Shown here one piece after another: positions 26,800 to 34,914 of a stretch of 64,000 nucleotides of DNA (within the stretch, counting starts at the first letter, position 1; every line of letters begins with the position of its first letter). The notes under the pieces were generated by a model, which worked only from the letters and a program-made list of their open reading frames with translations, was not told the origin of the DNA and did not search any database. The stretch is from Natrinema caseinilyticum (GTDB lineage: Archaea; Halobacteriota; Halobacteria; Halobacteriales; Natrialbaceae), in contig NZ_CP100445.1 in NCBI RefSeq assembly GCF_024227435.1, positions 868,001-932,000 of the forward strand, given 5' to 3'. The translations under genes were made by a program, and so were the position numbers.

Positions 26800-27608
26800 G
26801 GATTCACTCGTACGAGAAGCTCTGGCTCGCCGCGTCGATGGTGCTCATCCTCGGGTTCATCGCGACGATCACGTACGGAGCGGTCGGGCTCGGTATCGAG
26901 ATGATCGGCGAGGAAGACGAGACGGTCGCTCCGAACGAGATCGACGACGACGAGCGCTTCGGCGAACCGCGAGTCGAACAGGTCGGCCCCGACGAGTACG
27001 AGGTGTACGTCATCGCCCAGACGTTCAGCTTTCGACCCAATCCGATCGAAATTCCCGCGAACAGCAAGGTCACGTTCCACGTGACGAGTCGTGACGTCAT
27101 CCACGGCTTCGAGGTGCCCGGAACGAACATCAATTCGATGGCCATACCGGGGCAAGTTGCACAGTTGACCGTGGTATTCGACGAACCCGGCGATTACGGG
27201 CTCATCTGCACCGAATACTGCGGTGACTTCCATCACCAAATGGAAGGCGAGATCGTCGTCGTCCCCGAAGACGAGTTCGATATGACCGAACTGTCCGTCG
27301 AGGCACCGGATACCGTCCAGCCGGGCGACGAGGTCGAACTGAACGCGACGGTTCGGAACGGTCAATTCGAGGAACTCGAGACCACCGTCGACGCCGAGAT
27401 CGGAAACCAAACGTTCCAACGAGATATCTCCGTTGACGGGCAGAGCGCAGAGAACGTCTCGTTTAGCGTCGATAGCGACGAACTCGGAGAGGGCGAATAC
27501 GAGTGGTCCGTCACCGTCGACAACTACGAGGAAGACGGTTCGGTGACAGTCGCACCGAACGAGACGGGTGACGAAGAGACGGGTGACGAAGAGACGGGTG
27601 ACGACTGA
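26796..27608 (+). CDS. cbaB: cytochrome ba3 oxidase subunit II (CuA), with C-terminal CARDB-like extension
   Basis: 270 residues. One N-terminal membrane helix (about 9-32) anchors a cupredoxin domain that ends with the CuA site CTEYCGDFHHQM near residue 141 (C-x3-C-x3-H-x2-M), with the fourth ligand His in DVIHGFEV. CuA takes electrons from a soluble donor such as halocyanin on the outside. Beyond residue about 165 is an extra beta-sandwich segment with N-glycosylation sequons (NATV, NVSF), and the tail is three ETGDE-type repeats encoded by three tandem 15-base units. Overlaps its neighbours on both sides. Confidence 0.92.
   Translation: MRIHSYEKLWLAASMVLILGFIATITYGAVGLGIEMIGEEDETVAPNEIDDDERFGEPRVEQVGPDEYEVYVIAQTFSFRPNPIEIPANSKVTFHVTSRDVIHGFEVPGTNINSMAIPGQVAQLTVVFDEPGDYGLICTEYCGDFHHQMEGEIVVVPEDEFDMTELSVEAPDTVQPGDEVELNATVRNGQFEELETTVDAEIGNQTFQRDISVDGQSAENVSFSVDSDELGEGEYEWSVTVDNYEEDGSVTVAPNETGDEETGDEETGDD
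27561..27605. repeat. three tandem 15-base repeats at the end of subunit II
   Basis: Two copies of GAGACGGGTGACGAA followed by GAGACGGGTGACGAC, coding ETGDE, ETGDE, ETGDD just before the stop. In-frame repeat, so copy number could vary by slippage without breaking the frame. Confidence 0.85.
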
Positions 27609-29362
27609 TGACGGCCCCATTCGCCGAGAGGTATCCCGCGGAAGCGCGACTCGTTCGGGCCGCAATGTTGAACTCGTTCGTCGCGTTCGGAATCGGTGCC
27701 ATCTTCGGGCTCATTCAGGCGTTGTATCGGACGGACGTCTTGAGATTTTTCGAGGCCCCGAAGTACTACACGGTGCTGACCGGTCACGGCGTCTTTCTCG
27801 TGCTGACGTTCACGATCACCTTCCTCGTCGGAATCTATCAGTGGGCGGTGACGGACAGTCTCGAGCGGGGTCCCGTCGACATCCGGTTTAGCTGGTTCTG
27901 GTACGGGTTGATGTCCACGGGAACGATCCTCGTCGCGATATCGATCTTCGCCGGCTTTCTCGAGGAACCGCCGCAGGTACTCGGCTCGAGTTTGAGCGCG
28001 GACGTCCTCTATACGTTCTACGCACCGTTGCAGGCGAACCCGTTGTATTACATCGGACTCGCCGTGTTCGTCATCGGCGTGTGGCTCGCGGGCTTCGACT
28101 GGTTTCGCACGTGGCGGTCGTGGAAACGGGACAATCCGGGCGAGCGGATCCCGCTTCGAACGTTCATGGTATTGACGACGATGCTCATGTGGTATCTCAG
28201 TTCGATCGGCGTCGTGGTTTCGATCGTCGTATTTATCCTGCCGTGGTCGCTCGGGTGGGTGGACAGTGTCAACCCGCTGTTGACCCGGACGCTGTTCTGG
28301 TACTTCGGCCACATGGTCGTGTATTTCTGGCTGTTGCCCGCGTACCTCCTGTGGTACATCGTTCTGCCGAAGCTCTCGGGCGGTCGGTTGTTTAGCGACC
28401 CGCTCGCCAGGGTCGTGTTCATCCTGTTCGTCCTCCTCTCGACGCCGGTTGGCGTCCACCACCAGTACATGGATCCGGGTATCGCGGAGGGATTCAAGTT
28501 CATCGCGATGTCGAACACGATGTTTCTGCTGTTACCGAGCCTGTTGACGGCCTTTACCGTCGTCGCCAGTATGGAACACGGGGCTCGCCAGCGCGGCGGG
28601 ACTGGAACGTTCGACTGGCTGCGGGCGCTCCCGTGGCGAAACCCCGCGTTTACTGGCATGGCGCTGGCCGGGCTGATCTTCGCGTTCGGCGGGTTCACCG
28701 GCATCGTCAACGCGGGGATGAACATCAACTATCTCGTGCACAATACGCTGTGGATACCCGGCCACATCCACACCCAGGTGGGAACCGCAACGGCGCTGAC
28801 TCTCATGGCCGGATCCTACTGGCTCGTTCCCCAGTTGACCGGGAACAGACTCGTCGGCAGGCAAGTCGCCCTCTTCCAGGTCGTCCTCTGGTTCGTCGGT
28901 ATCGTGTTCATGACGAACGCGATGTACCGATCCGGACTCGTCGGCGTCCCGCGCCGAACGGCTGAACCGCAGTACAGCTTCGAGTACAACGTCGGCGTCG
29001 GTTCGATGGGCGAACTCAACGCTCAGATCGCCCTCGGTGGCACGTTACTGTTCATCTCAGCGTTTCTCTTTCTCACGCTCATGGTTCTCACGGTGTTCAA
29101 CGACGATAGCGAACCGGTCGTCGACGGGACGATCCCGAAGGCGCTGTCGGGACCGGAAGACTCCCCACGGATACTCGACAACCTGCGATTGTGGTTCGGG
29201 ATCGCTTTCGTTCTGGTCATCCTCGCCTACGCCCTTCCGCTGGCCAATATCGTGGCTCAGGGAGGGCCCTTCGGACAGGACGTTCCTCCGTTCCCCGTCG
29301 CCATCGATGTCGTCATGTATCTCCAGTACGGAGTCGAATCTGTTGGAGCGTTACTCACCTGA
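27608..29362 (+). CDS. cbaA: cytochrome ba3 oxidase subunit I
   Basis: 584 residues, about 13 hydrophobic segments, B-type haem-copper oxidase. The low-spin haem b His is in LTGHGVFLVL (about residue 60), the CuB His with the cross-linked Tyr in WYFGHMVVYFWLLPAY, the two further CuB histidines in VGVHHQYMDPG, and the haem a3 and second haem b ligands in IPGHIHTQVG. It reduces oxygen to water and pumps protons. Its ATG overlaps the subunit II stop by one base (TGATG). The donor domain is carried by subunit II. Confidence 0.95.
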   Translation: MTAPFAERYPAEARLVRAAMLNSFVAFGIGAIFGLIQALYRTDVLRFFEAPKYYTVLTGHGVFLVLTFTITFLVGIYQWAVTDSLERGPVDIRFSWFWYGLMSTGTILVAISIFAGFLEEPPQVLGSSLSADVLYTFYAPLQANPLYYIGLAVFVIGVWLAGFDWFRTWRSWKRDNPGERIPLRTFMVLTTMLMWYLSSIGVVVSIVVFILPWSLGWVDSVNPLLTRTLFWYFGHMVVYFWLLPAYLLWYIVLPKLSGGRLFSDPLARVVFILFVLLSTPVGVHHQYMDPGIAEGFKFIAMSNTMFLLLPSLLTAFTVVASMEHGARQRGGTGTFDWLRALPWRNPAFTGMALAGLIFAFGGFTGIVNAGMNINYLVHNTLWIPGHIHTQVGTATALTLMAGSYWLVPQLTGNRLVGRQVALFQVVLWFVGIVFMTNAMYRSGLVGVPRRTAEPQYSFEYNVGVGSMGELNAQIALGGTLLFISAFLFLTLMVLTVFNDDSEPVVDGTIPKALSGPEDSPRILDNLRLWFGIAFVLVILAYALPLANIVAQGGPFGQDVPPFPVAIDVVMYLQYGVESVGALLT

Positions 29363-29553
29363 TGCGCACCACTCCCGCAAAATTGTTGATCCTCAGTGCA
29401 TTCGTCCTCGTGATCCTCGTCGAGGGGCGAACGGTACTCGCGTTCTTCGGTATCGGACTCACACCGCTCGAGACGGTTCTGATCGGGATCGTTACCATCG
29501 GGGCCCTCATCGTCTGGGCGATGTGGCCGGTACGAGGCGCCCCTCCCGAGTAG
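29362..29553 (+). CDS. small membrane subunit of the ba3 oxidase operon
   Basis: 63 residues with two hydrophobic helices (LLILSAFVLVILV and LETVLIGIVTIGALIVWAMW). Its ATG overlaps the subunit I stop by one base, the same tight coupling as in the rest of the operon. Small hydrophobic partners of this kind follow subunit I in other haloarchaeal ba3 operons, but its exact role is not known. Confidence 0.65.
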   Translation: MRTTPAKLLILSAFVLVILVEGRTVLAFFGIGLTPLETVLIGIVTIGALIVWAMWPVRGAPPE

Positions 29554-29625
29554 GGCCACGAGTCGCCACACCAATCGGATCCCCGTTCGAGATATCACAA
29601 TCTGGCGTGAGCCAGGGGTACCAAG

Positions 29626-29973
29626 ATGGAATTCAGCGGAACGTTCGAACTCGAGGAGACGACACTGGACGACGTGTGGCTGGCTTTGTCTGACCCGGCG
29701 TTGATCGAGCAGGCACTGCCTGGATGTCAGTTTCTCGTGCGGGTCGACAGTCAAGACGGTGTGAGTGGCGCCTTGAATTTGGCCGGTCCTGCGGACTCGA
29801 ACCCGGTACTGACTGCTGAGGATCCGGTTCCGATACGGTGCTACTGTAGCAGAGCCGGACGAACGTGGATAGCGGTTCTTCGCACCGGACTCCGAGCGTT
29901 CTTCGACAGTCTGGTCCCCGGCAGCCTGTATTGCGGTCTCGAGGAGGCGCCACGCCGATCCGATTTTTTATAG
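29626..29973 (+). pseudogene. decayed CoxG-like (SRPBCC) gene
   Basis: The first about 42 residues (MEFSGTFELEETTLDDVWL, PALIEQALPGCQFLVRV) match the start of CO dehydrogenase subunit G family proteins. After that the reading frame keeps only scattered similarity and changes to a composition unlike the family, and the protein ends at 115 residues instead of about 150 or more. This looks like a degenerate gene with substitutions and at least one frameshift. No CO dehydrogenase genes are nearby; the family also occurs beside oxidases. Confidence 0.5.
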
Positions 29974-30017
29974 CGCAATAAGATTTATCGAGTGAGCGGG
30001 GCGGATCGGTCACGCGC

Positions 30018-30758
30018 TCAGGGACGACTTCTCACCCAGTCGAGCCAGCCGAATACGCGCTCGAGCAGTCGCTGTTCGCCCGCCCGCGAGAACCGATGGC
30101 CTTCGCCCGCGAAGCGTTCGAGGAGGACGTCCCCCTCGAGTCGACGGGCGGCGTCGAAGCTATCGGCCGGATCGACGACCGCGTCGTCGCCACCGTGGAA
30201 GATTGCCGTCGGGACCGATAGCCGATCGACGACGTCGGAAAACGGGTGCCGATCGAGATCGTCGAAAAACCGGTGATCGATCCGCTCGCCGGTGTCGAAC
30301 GTCACCTCGCCGTTCCGATCGACGGTGGCGCGATACTCGTCGAACGTTTCGACAGTCGTCACGGGTGCACGTGTGACGACAGCCTCCACTCGCTCGTCCG
30401 TCACAGCAGTGTGGAGGGCGACGGCCCCGCCGAAACTCGAACCGAACAGGGCGTACGAGCCAGGATCGAAGTAGTCGACGACGTGACGGAGGTCTGTGAG
30501 TCGCGCCTCGAGCGTCGATTCGACGAACTCGCCGTCGGATTCGCCACAGCCCCGGCTGTCGAATCGGACCGCATTGTAGCCGGATTCGACCGCACGCCGA
30601 CATCGGTGTTCGTAGCTCCCCGACTTGTCGCTGCGAAGCCCGTGGCAGAAAAACAGCCAGTCGTCGGACTCGCCCTCGTGGGAAACCGCGGCCACTTCCG
30701 GCGCTGGCGCGGTATTCGTCGCTGCGCTCTCGATGGGAATCCAGTGACGGTCGGGCAT
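30018..30758 (-). CDS. alpha/beta hydrolase
   Basis: 246 residues of the alpha/beta-hydrolase fold. The oxyanion region is FFCHGLRSDKSGSYEHR, the nucleophile elbow GSSFGGAVALH (Ser near residue 113), the acid Asp in IFHGGDDAVVDP and the His in FAGEGHRFSRAG, so the triad is complete. It resembles prolyl-oligopeptidase-like or acyl esterases of the YvaM/dienelactone type, but the substrate is unknown. ATG at 30758 chosen; longer frames add arginine-rich sequence. Confidence 0.8.
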   Translation of the reverse strand: MPDRHWIPIESAATNTAPAPEVAAVSHEGESDDWLFFCHGLRSDKSGSYEHRCRRAVESGYNAVRFDSRGCGESDGEFVESTLEARLTDLRHVVDYFDPGSYALFGSSFGGAVALHTAVTDERVEAVVTRAPVTTVETFDEYRATVDRNGEVTFDTGERIDHRFFDDLDRHPFSDVVDRLSVPTAIFHGGDDAVVDPADSFDAARRLEGDVLLERFAGEGHRFSRAGEQRLLERVFGWLDWVRSRP

Positions 30759-31094
30759 TCGTACTCCCTCGGATGAGACCCGCCGTCTTGATTGGCGCGG
30801 TCGGATACGACGAAGTCCGTCGGCGCTCGAATCCCGGCGCGGGTGGGAACCGAGACCGACACCTCGACGAATCGCGACGGAAGAAGGCTCACGAACGGAC
30901 AACCCCCAGGGTCCGAGCGGTTAGGAGTGGGTTCGATACGAGGGGTTCCACGGACACCGGTGCGACGGCGGTCGATCGAACGCAGTTACTCACCGCGGTG
31001 TGGGGGAAACACGGCTTCGATCGGAACGAGACGGACGAGGCCGTTATTGCAAATCCGTCCGGCCGTCACGGGCGCGTTTCGGAATCGGCGAATC
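30759..31094. other. intergenic region
   Basis: About 335 bases with no supported gene. Open frames here overlap the real genes in other frames. Confidence 0.4.
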
Positions 31095-31102
31095 GTTTAT
31101 CG
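31095..31102 (+). promoter_or_regulatory. TATA element for the small zinc ribbon gene
   Basis: GTTTATCG is centred about 28 bases before the ATG at 31126. Confidence 0.5.
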
Positions 31103-31125
31103 CTTCTCATCGGGTTGGTTCGGCT

Positions 31126-31290
31126 ATGACCCGGACGACGTATCAGTGTCCGTGTGGCGCACACATCGAGTTCAAACAGGACTTGGAGAAAGAGCCGGGA
31201 ACGACGACGCCGAGTTGGAAGTGCAGGGACTGCGGGACGCCGGTTCCGGGAATAACGGCCGAAAAGATCCGTCATCAGAACCCGTCGTGA
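31126..31290 (+). CDS. small zinc ribbon protein
   Basis: 54 residues. CPCGAHIEFK and WKCRDCGTPVPG give paired Cys knuckles of a zinc ribbon, as in many tiny haloarchaeal proteins with likely DNA- or RNA-binding roles. The ATG sits at the spacing expected for a leaderless transcript, which supports the start. Neighbours give no further clue. Confidence 0.68.
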   Translation: MTRTTYQCPCGAHIEFKQDLEKEPGTTTPSWKCRDCGTPVPGITAEKIRHQNPS

Positions 31291-31721
31291 GCGCCGGGTT
31301 CGGTCGCGGCTGCTGTTCGCACCGCGGACCGATCCGTGATCGGCGCCCGTCGTGACGTTCGATCGGTGACGGGCGACGCCGTCCACACGCACGTCGTCGG
31401 CACTCCGATTCCCGGCGAACCGTGGCGACAGCGGCCGAACGTGCTCGAACCGCGCGTCCAGTTCGCTCGAACCGTGCGAGCGGTTATAAGATGAACCAAA
31501 TAACGCGATACCAAATCCGGAACCACCCACGCGCGAGAGGGGGGTGACGGCCGAACGGATTCGAGACGCGACGGTGAGAGCCACGACAGCGATTACGCAG
31601 CCGTCGTTCGGATCTGGACGAACCGCTGCGTTCTCGACCGGAAACGGTCGATCACGGTTCGAACGGCCGGGCGGCCCCTCGGTCGAGCCAGGTTTTTTCC
31701 GGCCCCGAAACACCGAAACAC
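31291..31721. other. intergenic region upstream of the recombinase
   Basis: About 430 bases without a convincing gene. Contains two near-identical 14-base copies of GCTCGAACCG followed by (C/T)GCG at about 31443 and 31464, and a TATA-like GGTTATAAG at 31482-31490 that leads to no clear gene. Confidence 0.4.
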
Positions 31722-31728
31722 CGATTTA

Positions 31729-31740
31729 GGTTCGCGAACC
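31729..31740. promoter_or_regulatory. 12-base palindrome at the promoter of the recombinase operon
   Basis: GGTTCGCGAACC is a perfect palindrome and overlaps the end of a TATA-like GATTTAGG (31723-31730). The ATG of the small coupled gene at 31757 falls about 30 bases after the TATA element. A repressor site, perhaps autoregulatory, is plausible. Confidence 0.4.
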
Positions 31741-31756
31741 AGTAGTGACCGAAGTG

Positions 31757-31882
31757 ATGATTCGCGGCCGTTCCCTCGCGATCCGTTCCGGCCGTCCCGG
31801 CCGGCCTGACGGCGCTCGGCACACGATCCAGCGATTGGCCTCGGTCGCGCGGACCGTCTCCGAACGGGTGGTCCGTCCGTGA
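31757..31882 (+). CDS. small basic protein overlapping the recombinase start
   Basis: 41 residues, rich in Arg (MIRGRSLAIRSGRP and a second half QRLASVARTVSERVVRP), unlike the acidic proteins around it. Its TGA overlaps the GTG start of the recombinase (GTGA), and its ATG lies at leaderless spacing from a TATA element. Both features argue for a real gene, but the composition and length mean it could be chance. No family recognised. Confidence 0.35.
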   Translation: MIRGRSLAIRSGRPGRPDGARHTIQRLASVARTVSERVVRP

Positions 31883-33003
31883 CCGATATCGCGATCGCGG
31901 ACGCGGTCGACGCCTATCTCCAGCGGAAAGCCGTCGGAGATCCGGACGGTTCCGGGGCCGGAACCTACGCGTCTAACGCCGAGTCGATACTCCGACGCTG
32001 GACCGAGTGGCTCGAGACGGAACACGACGTTGGCTCGATCGCCAGCCTCGAGGTCGACCACATGCGCGCCTACGCGGTCGAACTCCACGAGCGGACTGAC
32101 CGCGGCGAGTACACGCCCTCCACCGCCGGCACCTACTACGCGGTCGTCCGCGCGTTTCTCTCGTGGTGCGTGCGAGGCGGCATCCGGGAGTCGAACCCAG
32201 CCGCGAGTACCCGGGCCGAGGCGGCGTTGCCGAGCGGAAATCCACGGCCTGCGAACGATACCTGGACGGCGCGCCAGCGCCGCGAACTCGAGCGCCACGT
32301 CCGCGAACGGGCGCTCGAAAATGCCTCCCACTCGACGAGCGAGCGACGCTCCAGGCTGCGAGAGTACGCCATGGTGGCCGTCCTCGCCCACTCGAGCGTC
32401 CGCGGCGCGGAACTCTTCTGCGTCCCGGACGACGACCGACGGACAGGTGCGACCTGGCAGGACATCGATTTCTACACGGGGACGATTCGCGTCCTGGGGA
32501 AATCCCAGCGACTCGAGGACGTGCCCGTGCCCGCTCGAGCGCGGACGCCGTTGCGTCGGTACCGGGTCGTTCTGGATCCGCCGTCGAACGACTGGCCGCT
32601 GTTTCCGACGGCCCACGCGCCGTCGATCGCCGGAACGGTGCGGTCGGCGCTGAGCGAACGGGGGTACGACGCGAAGACGATCGAGACGATGTTCGACGAC
32701 GCGACGGCGATGGAACTCGCCCGCGAGCACTCGATCGCGCCGCCGGCGATCACGACGGAAGGGGCGCGATCGGTCCTGAAGCGACTCTGCGAGGCGGCCG
32801 GACTCGACGTCGACGGAGACCACCTGACGCCCCGCGGTGTGCGCCGAGACCAGGCATCCGTCCACTACCGGCAGGAGGCGACGGCGTCGAAGCCGACGCT
32901 TCGCGCATCCGTTCTCGAGCAGTCGATGGTCGTTCCGGCGGACGAACCGTCGATCGTCGACGCCGAATCAGGTTCGGGGGACGAATCGGCGGAGACGGAG
33001 TGA
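31879..33003 (+). CDS. tyrosine recombinase (phage integrase/XerC-like)
   Basis: 374 residues, GTG start. Residues about 5-110 form the helical core-binding domain (ILRRWTEWLE, TPSTAGTYYAVVRAFLSW). The catalytic domain shows the first Arg in HSSVRGAELF (about 178), a Lys region GKSQRLEDVPVP (about 213) and HLTPRGVRR (about 315, HxxR). The usual LRH...(x)Y box with the catalytic Tyr is not clear; the nearest tyrosine is in VHYRQE, and the tail is a low-complexity acidic stretch. It may be a diverged or inactive member. No att-site pair or mobile cargo is visible around it. Confidence 0.72.
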   Translation: MTDIAIADAVDAYLQRKAVGDPDGSGAGTYASNAESILRRWTEWLETEHDVGSIASLEVDHMRAYAVELHERTDRGEYTPSTAGTYYAVVRAFLSWCVRGGIRESNPAASTRAEAALPSGNPRPANDTWTARQRRELERHVRERALENASHSTSERRSRLREYAMVAVLAHSSVRGAELFCVPDDDRRTGATWQDIDFYTGTIRVLGKSQRLEDVPVPARARTPLRRYRVVLDPPSNDWPLFPTAHAPSIAGTVRSALSERGYDAKTIETMFDDATAMELAREHSIAPPAITTEGARSVLKRLCEAAGLDVDGDHLTPRGVRRDQASVHYRQEATASKPTLRASVLEQSMVVPADEPSIVDAESGSGDESAETE

Positions 33004-33087
33004 GGACGCGACCGGACCGGTGAGGTCGCTCCGGGGCGAGACGCAGACGCGGATCGAAAGCGACACGATCTCGAAAGAGCGGCCGGC

Positions 33088-34914
33088 TCAGGCCACGAGA
33101 AGCCACAGGATACCGGTCAGGACGACCGTCAGCACCAGAACGGTCGTTCCGATTCCCGCCCGAAGGTGGATCGTCGAGGGCTGACCGCCGTCGGTGGGTT
33201 GGCGTTCGTCGACGTCGACCATCCAGTTCGGGAGCCGGTGTGCGGCTGCATCGGCCGCGAGAACGGGGTTGTTGCCGATCCAGTAACAGCGCGTGACCGC
33301 ACCGACGACGGCCGCGTCGACCGCGGCGTAGGCACCGGTAACGGCGAGCATCGTCCACCGACTGACGTAGTAAGTCGCGGGATAGACGATCATCGCCGGG
33401 TCGCCGAGGTCGAGTTTCGAGAGGGGCTTCCGGACGACGACGAACCCGATCACGGAGATCGCGGTCAGTACCCCGGCCGTTTGCAGGTGACTCGGACTGT
33501 AGGGATGGAGGTGACCGGTACTCTCGCCGCCGTGGTAGGTGAATTCGAGGTGGTGGATCGTCGGAACGAGGTCGGCGAGCCCCTGCCACCAGACGCCGAA
33601 CAGGAGACAGGCGCCGCCGAGGCCGAGCATCGCGACGGTCTGGCCGGGTTTCGCGTCCGCGACCTCGCGGTCGCTCTCGCCGTGGAAGAAGACGTAGTAG
33701 CCGAGTTTGATGAACGACAGGAGGGTGCCGATGGCGCCCAGGTAGAGCAGCCAGTACAGCGCCTGGTATTGCGGTTCTCCGTAGTAGTGGGGATCGGCCG
33801 CGTCGAAGACCATCCCCTTGCTGACGTAGCCGTTGAAGCCCGGAATGGCGGTGATCGAGAGCGCGCCGAACGCGAACCCGATCGCTGTCAGCGGCATCTC
33901 GCGCCAGAGACCGCCGAGTTCGTAGAGATCGTTCTCTCCGGTGCGGTAGATGACGACGCCGACGGCCATGAACAGCAGGCTCTTGAAGAGGATGTTGTTG
34001 AACAGGTGCCCCATCGCGCCGGCGACGGCGATCCCCGAGGTCATCCCGATCCCGGCGATGATGTAGCCGAGCTGGGCCTGGATGTGATAGGACAGCAGCG
34101 CCCGCATGTCGTGCTGGAGGAGCGCGAACCCCGCGCCGTAGACCGCCATCAGTCCGCCCATGTAGGCGAGAAAGAGCGTGCCCTCGCCCTCCGGGAACGC
34201 CCGATAGAGGACGAACGCGCTCGTCTTGGTCGTGTACACGGAGAGGAACACCGAGGCCGCGAAGTGCGGGCGCGGGTAGGTGTCGGGCAGCCAGGTGTGA
34301 AAGCCCACGAAGGCGACGTTGACACCCATTCCGAGCACCGCCAGCAGCGCCGGCAGTCCGTCCGCGATGCCGCCGCTTCCGTAGACGAACGTCCCGACTT
34401 CGACGTAGTGGGCGGCGACCGCGAGCATCACGAGCACCCCGCCGGTGCCGTGAAAGAGCGCGTACCGGAAGCCCGCGCGGACCGCATCTCCCCCGTAGTG
34501 CCAGATCAACAGCGTGCTCGTCACGGCCATCAGCTCCCACATGAACAGGAGCACCAGCCAGTCGCCGGCGAACGCCGCCCCGATCGACGAGGAGACGTAC
34601 ACCAGGGCGAAGGCGGTCATCGGTTTACTCGCCTCGCTCGAGTAGGCGTAGATGACGGTACAGATCCCGAGGAACCCGAGTCCGATCCCGATCATCTGGG
34701 AGAACGGATCGACGTAGAACGGAACGACGTCGAACCCGAGGAAACTGCCGGTCAGGTAGCTGCCCTCGGGGACGACGATCGAGATCGCAAGCACCGCCGC
34801 GAGGCTCAGCGCCCCGATCGTAAACCCGGCGATTCTCGGCAGGACGAGTACCAACAGTCCGGCGGCGAAGACCAGCAAGGGCGGGTAGGCCATCGCGAGC
34901 AGGTCGGCTTCCAT
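33088..34914 (-). CDS. Mrp antiporter proton-conducting subunit (MnhD-like 3)
   Basis: 608 residues with about 14 hydrophobic segments of the proton-conducting membrane transporter family. The conserved Glu of TM5 is in FMWELMAVTSTLL and the Lys region in DMRALLSYHIQAQLGYI, with FNGYVSKGM and LLYLGAIGTLLSFIKLGYY after it. It is the last gene of the operon and starts 1 base inside the previous stop (TGATG). Three MnhD-like proteins in one operon stand in for the usual MnhA plus MnhD. It moves protons in exchange for sodium at the cytoplasmic membrane. Confidence 0.88.
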   Translation of the reverse strand: MEADLLAMAYPPLLVFAAGLLVLVLPRIAGFTIGALSLAAVLAISIVVPEGSYLTGSFLGFDVVPFYVDPFSQMIGIGLGFLGICTVIYAYSSEASKPMTAFALVYVSSSIGAAFAGDWLVLLFMWELMAVTSTLLIWHYGGDAVRAGFRYALFHGTGGVLVMLAVAAHYVEVGTFVYGSGGIADGLPALLAVLGMGVNVAFVGFHTWLPDTYPRPHFAASVFLSVYTTKTSAFVLYRAFPEGEGTLFLAYMGGLMAVYGAGFALLQHDMRALLSYHIQAQLGYIIAGIGMTSGIAVAGAMGHLFNNILFKSLLFMAVGVVIYRTGENDLYELGGLWREMPLTAIGFAFGALSITAIPGFNGYVSKGMVFDAADPHYYGEPQYQALYWLLYLGAIGTLLSFIKLGYYVFFHGESDREVADAKPGQTVAMLGLGGACLLFGVWWQGLADLVPTIHHLEFTYHGGESTGHLHPYSPSHLQTAGVLTAISVIGFVVVRKPLSKLDLGDPAMIVYPATYYVSRWTMLAVTGAYAAVDAAVVGAVTRCYWIGNNPVLAADAAAHRLPNWMVDVDERQPTDGGQPSTIHLRAGIGTTVLVLTVVLTGILWLLVA

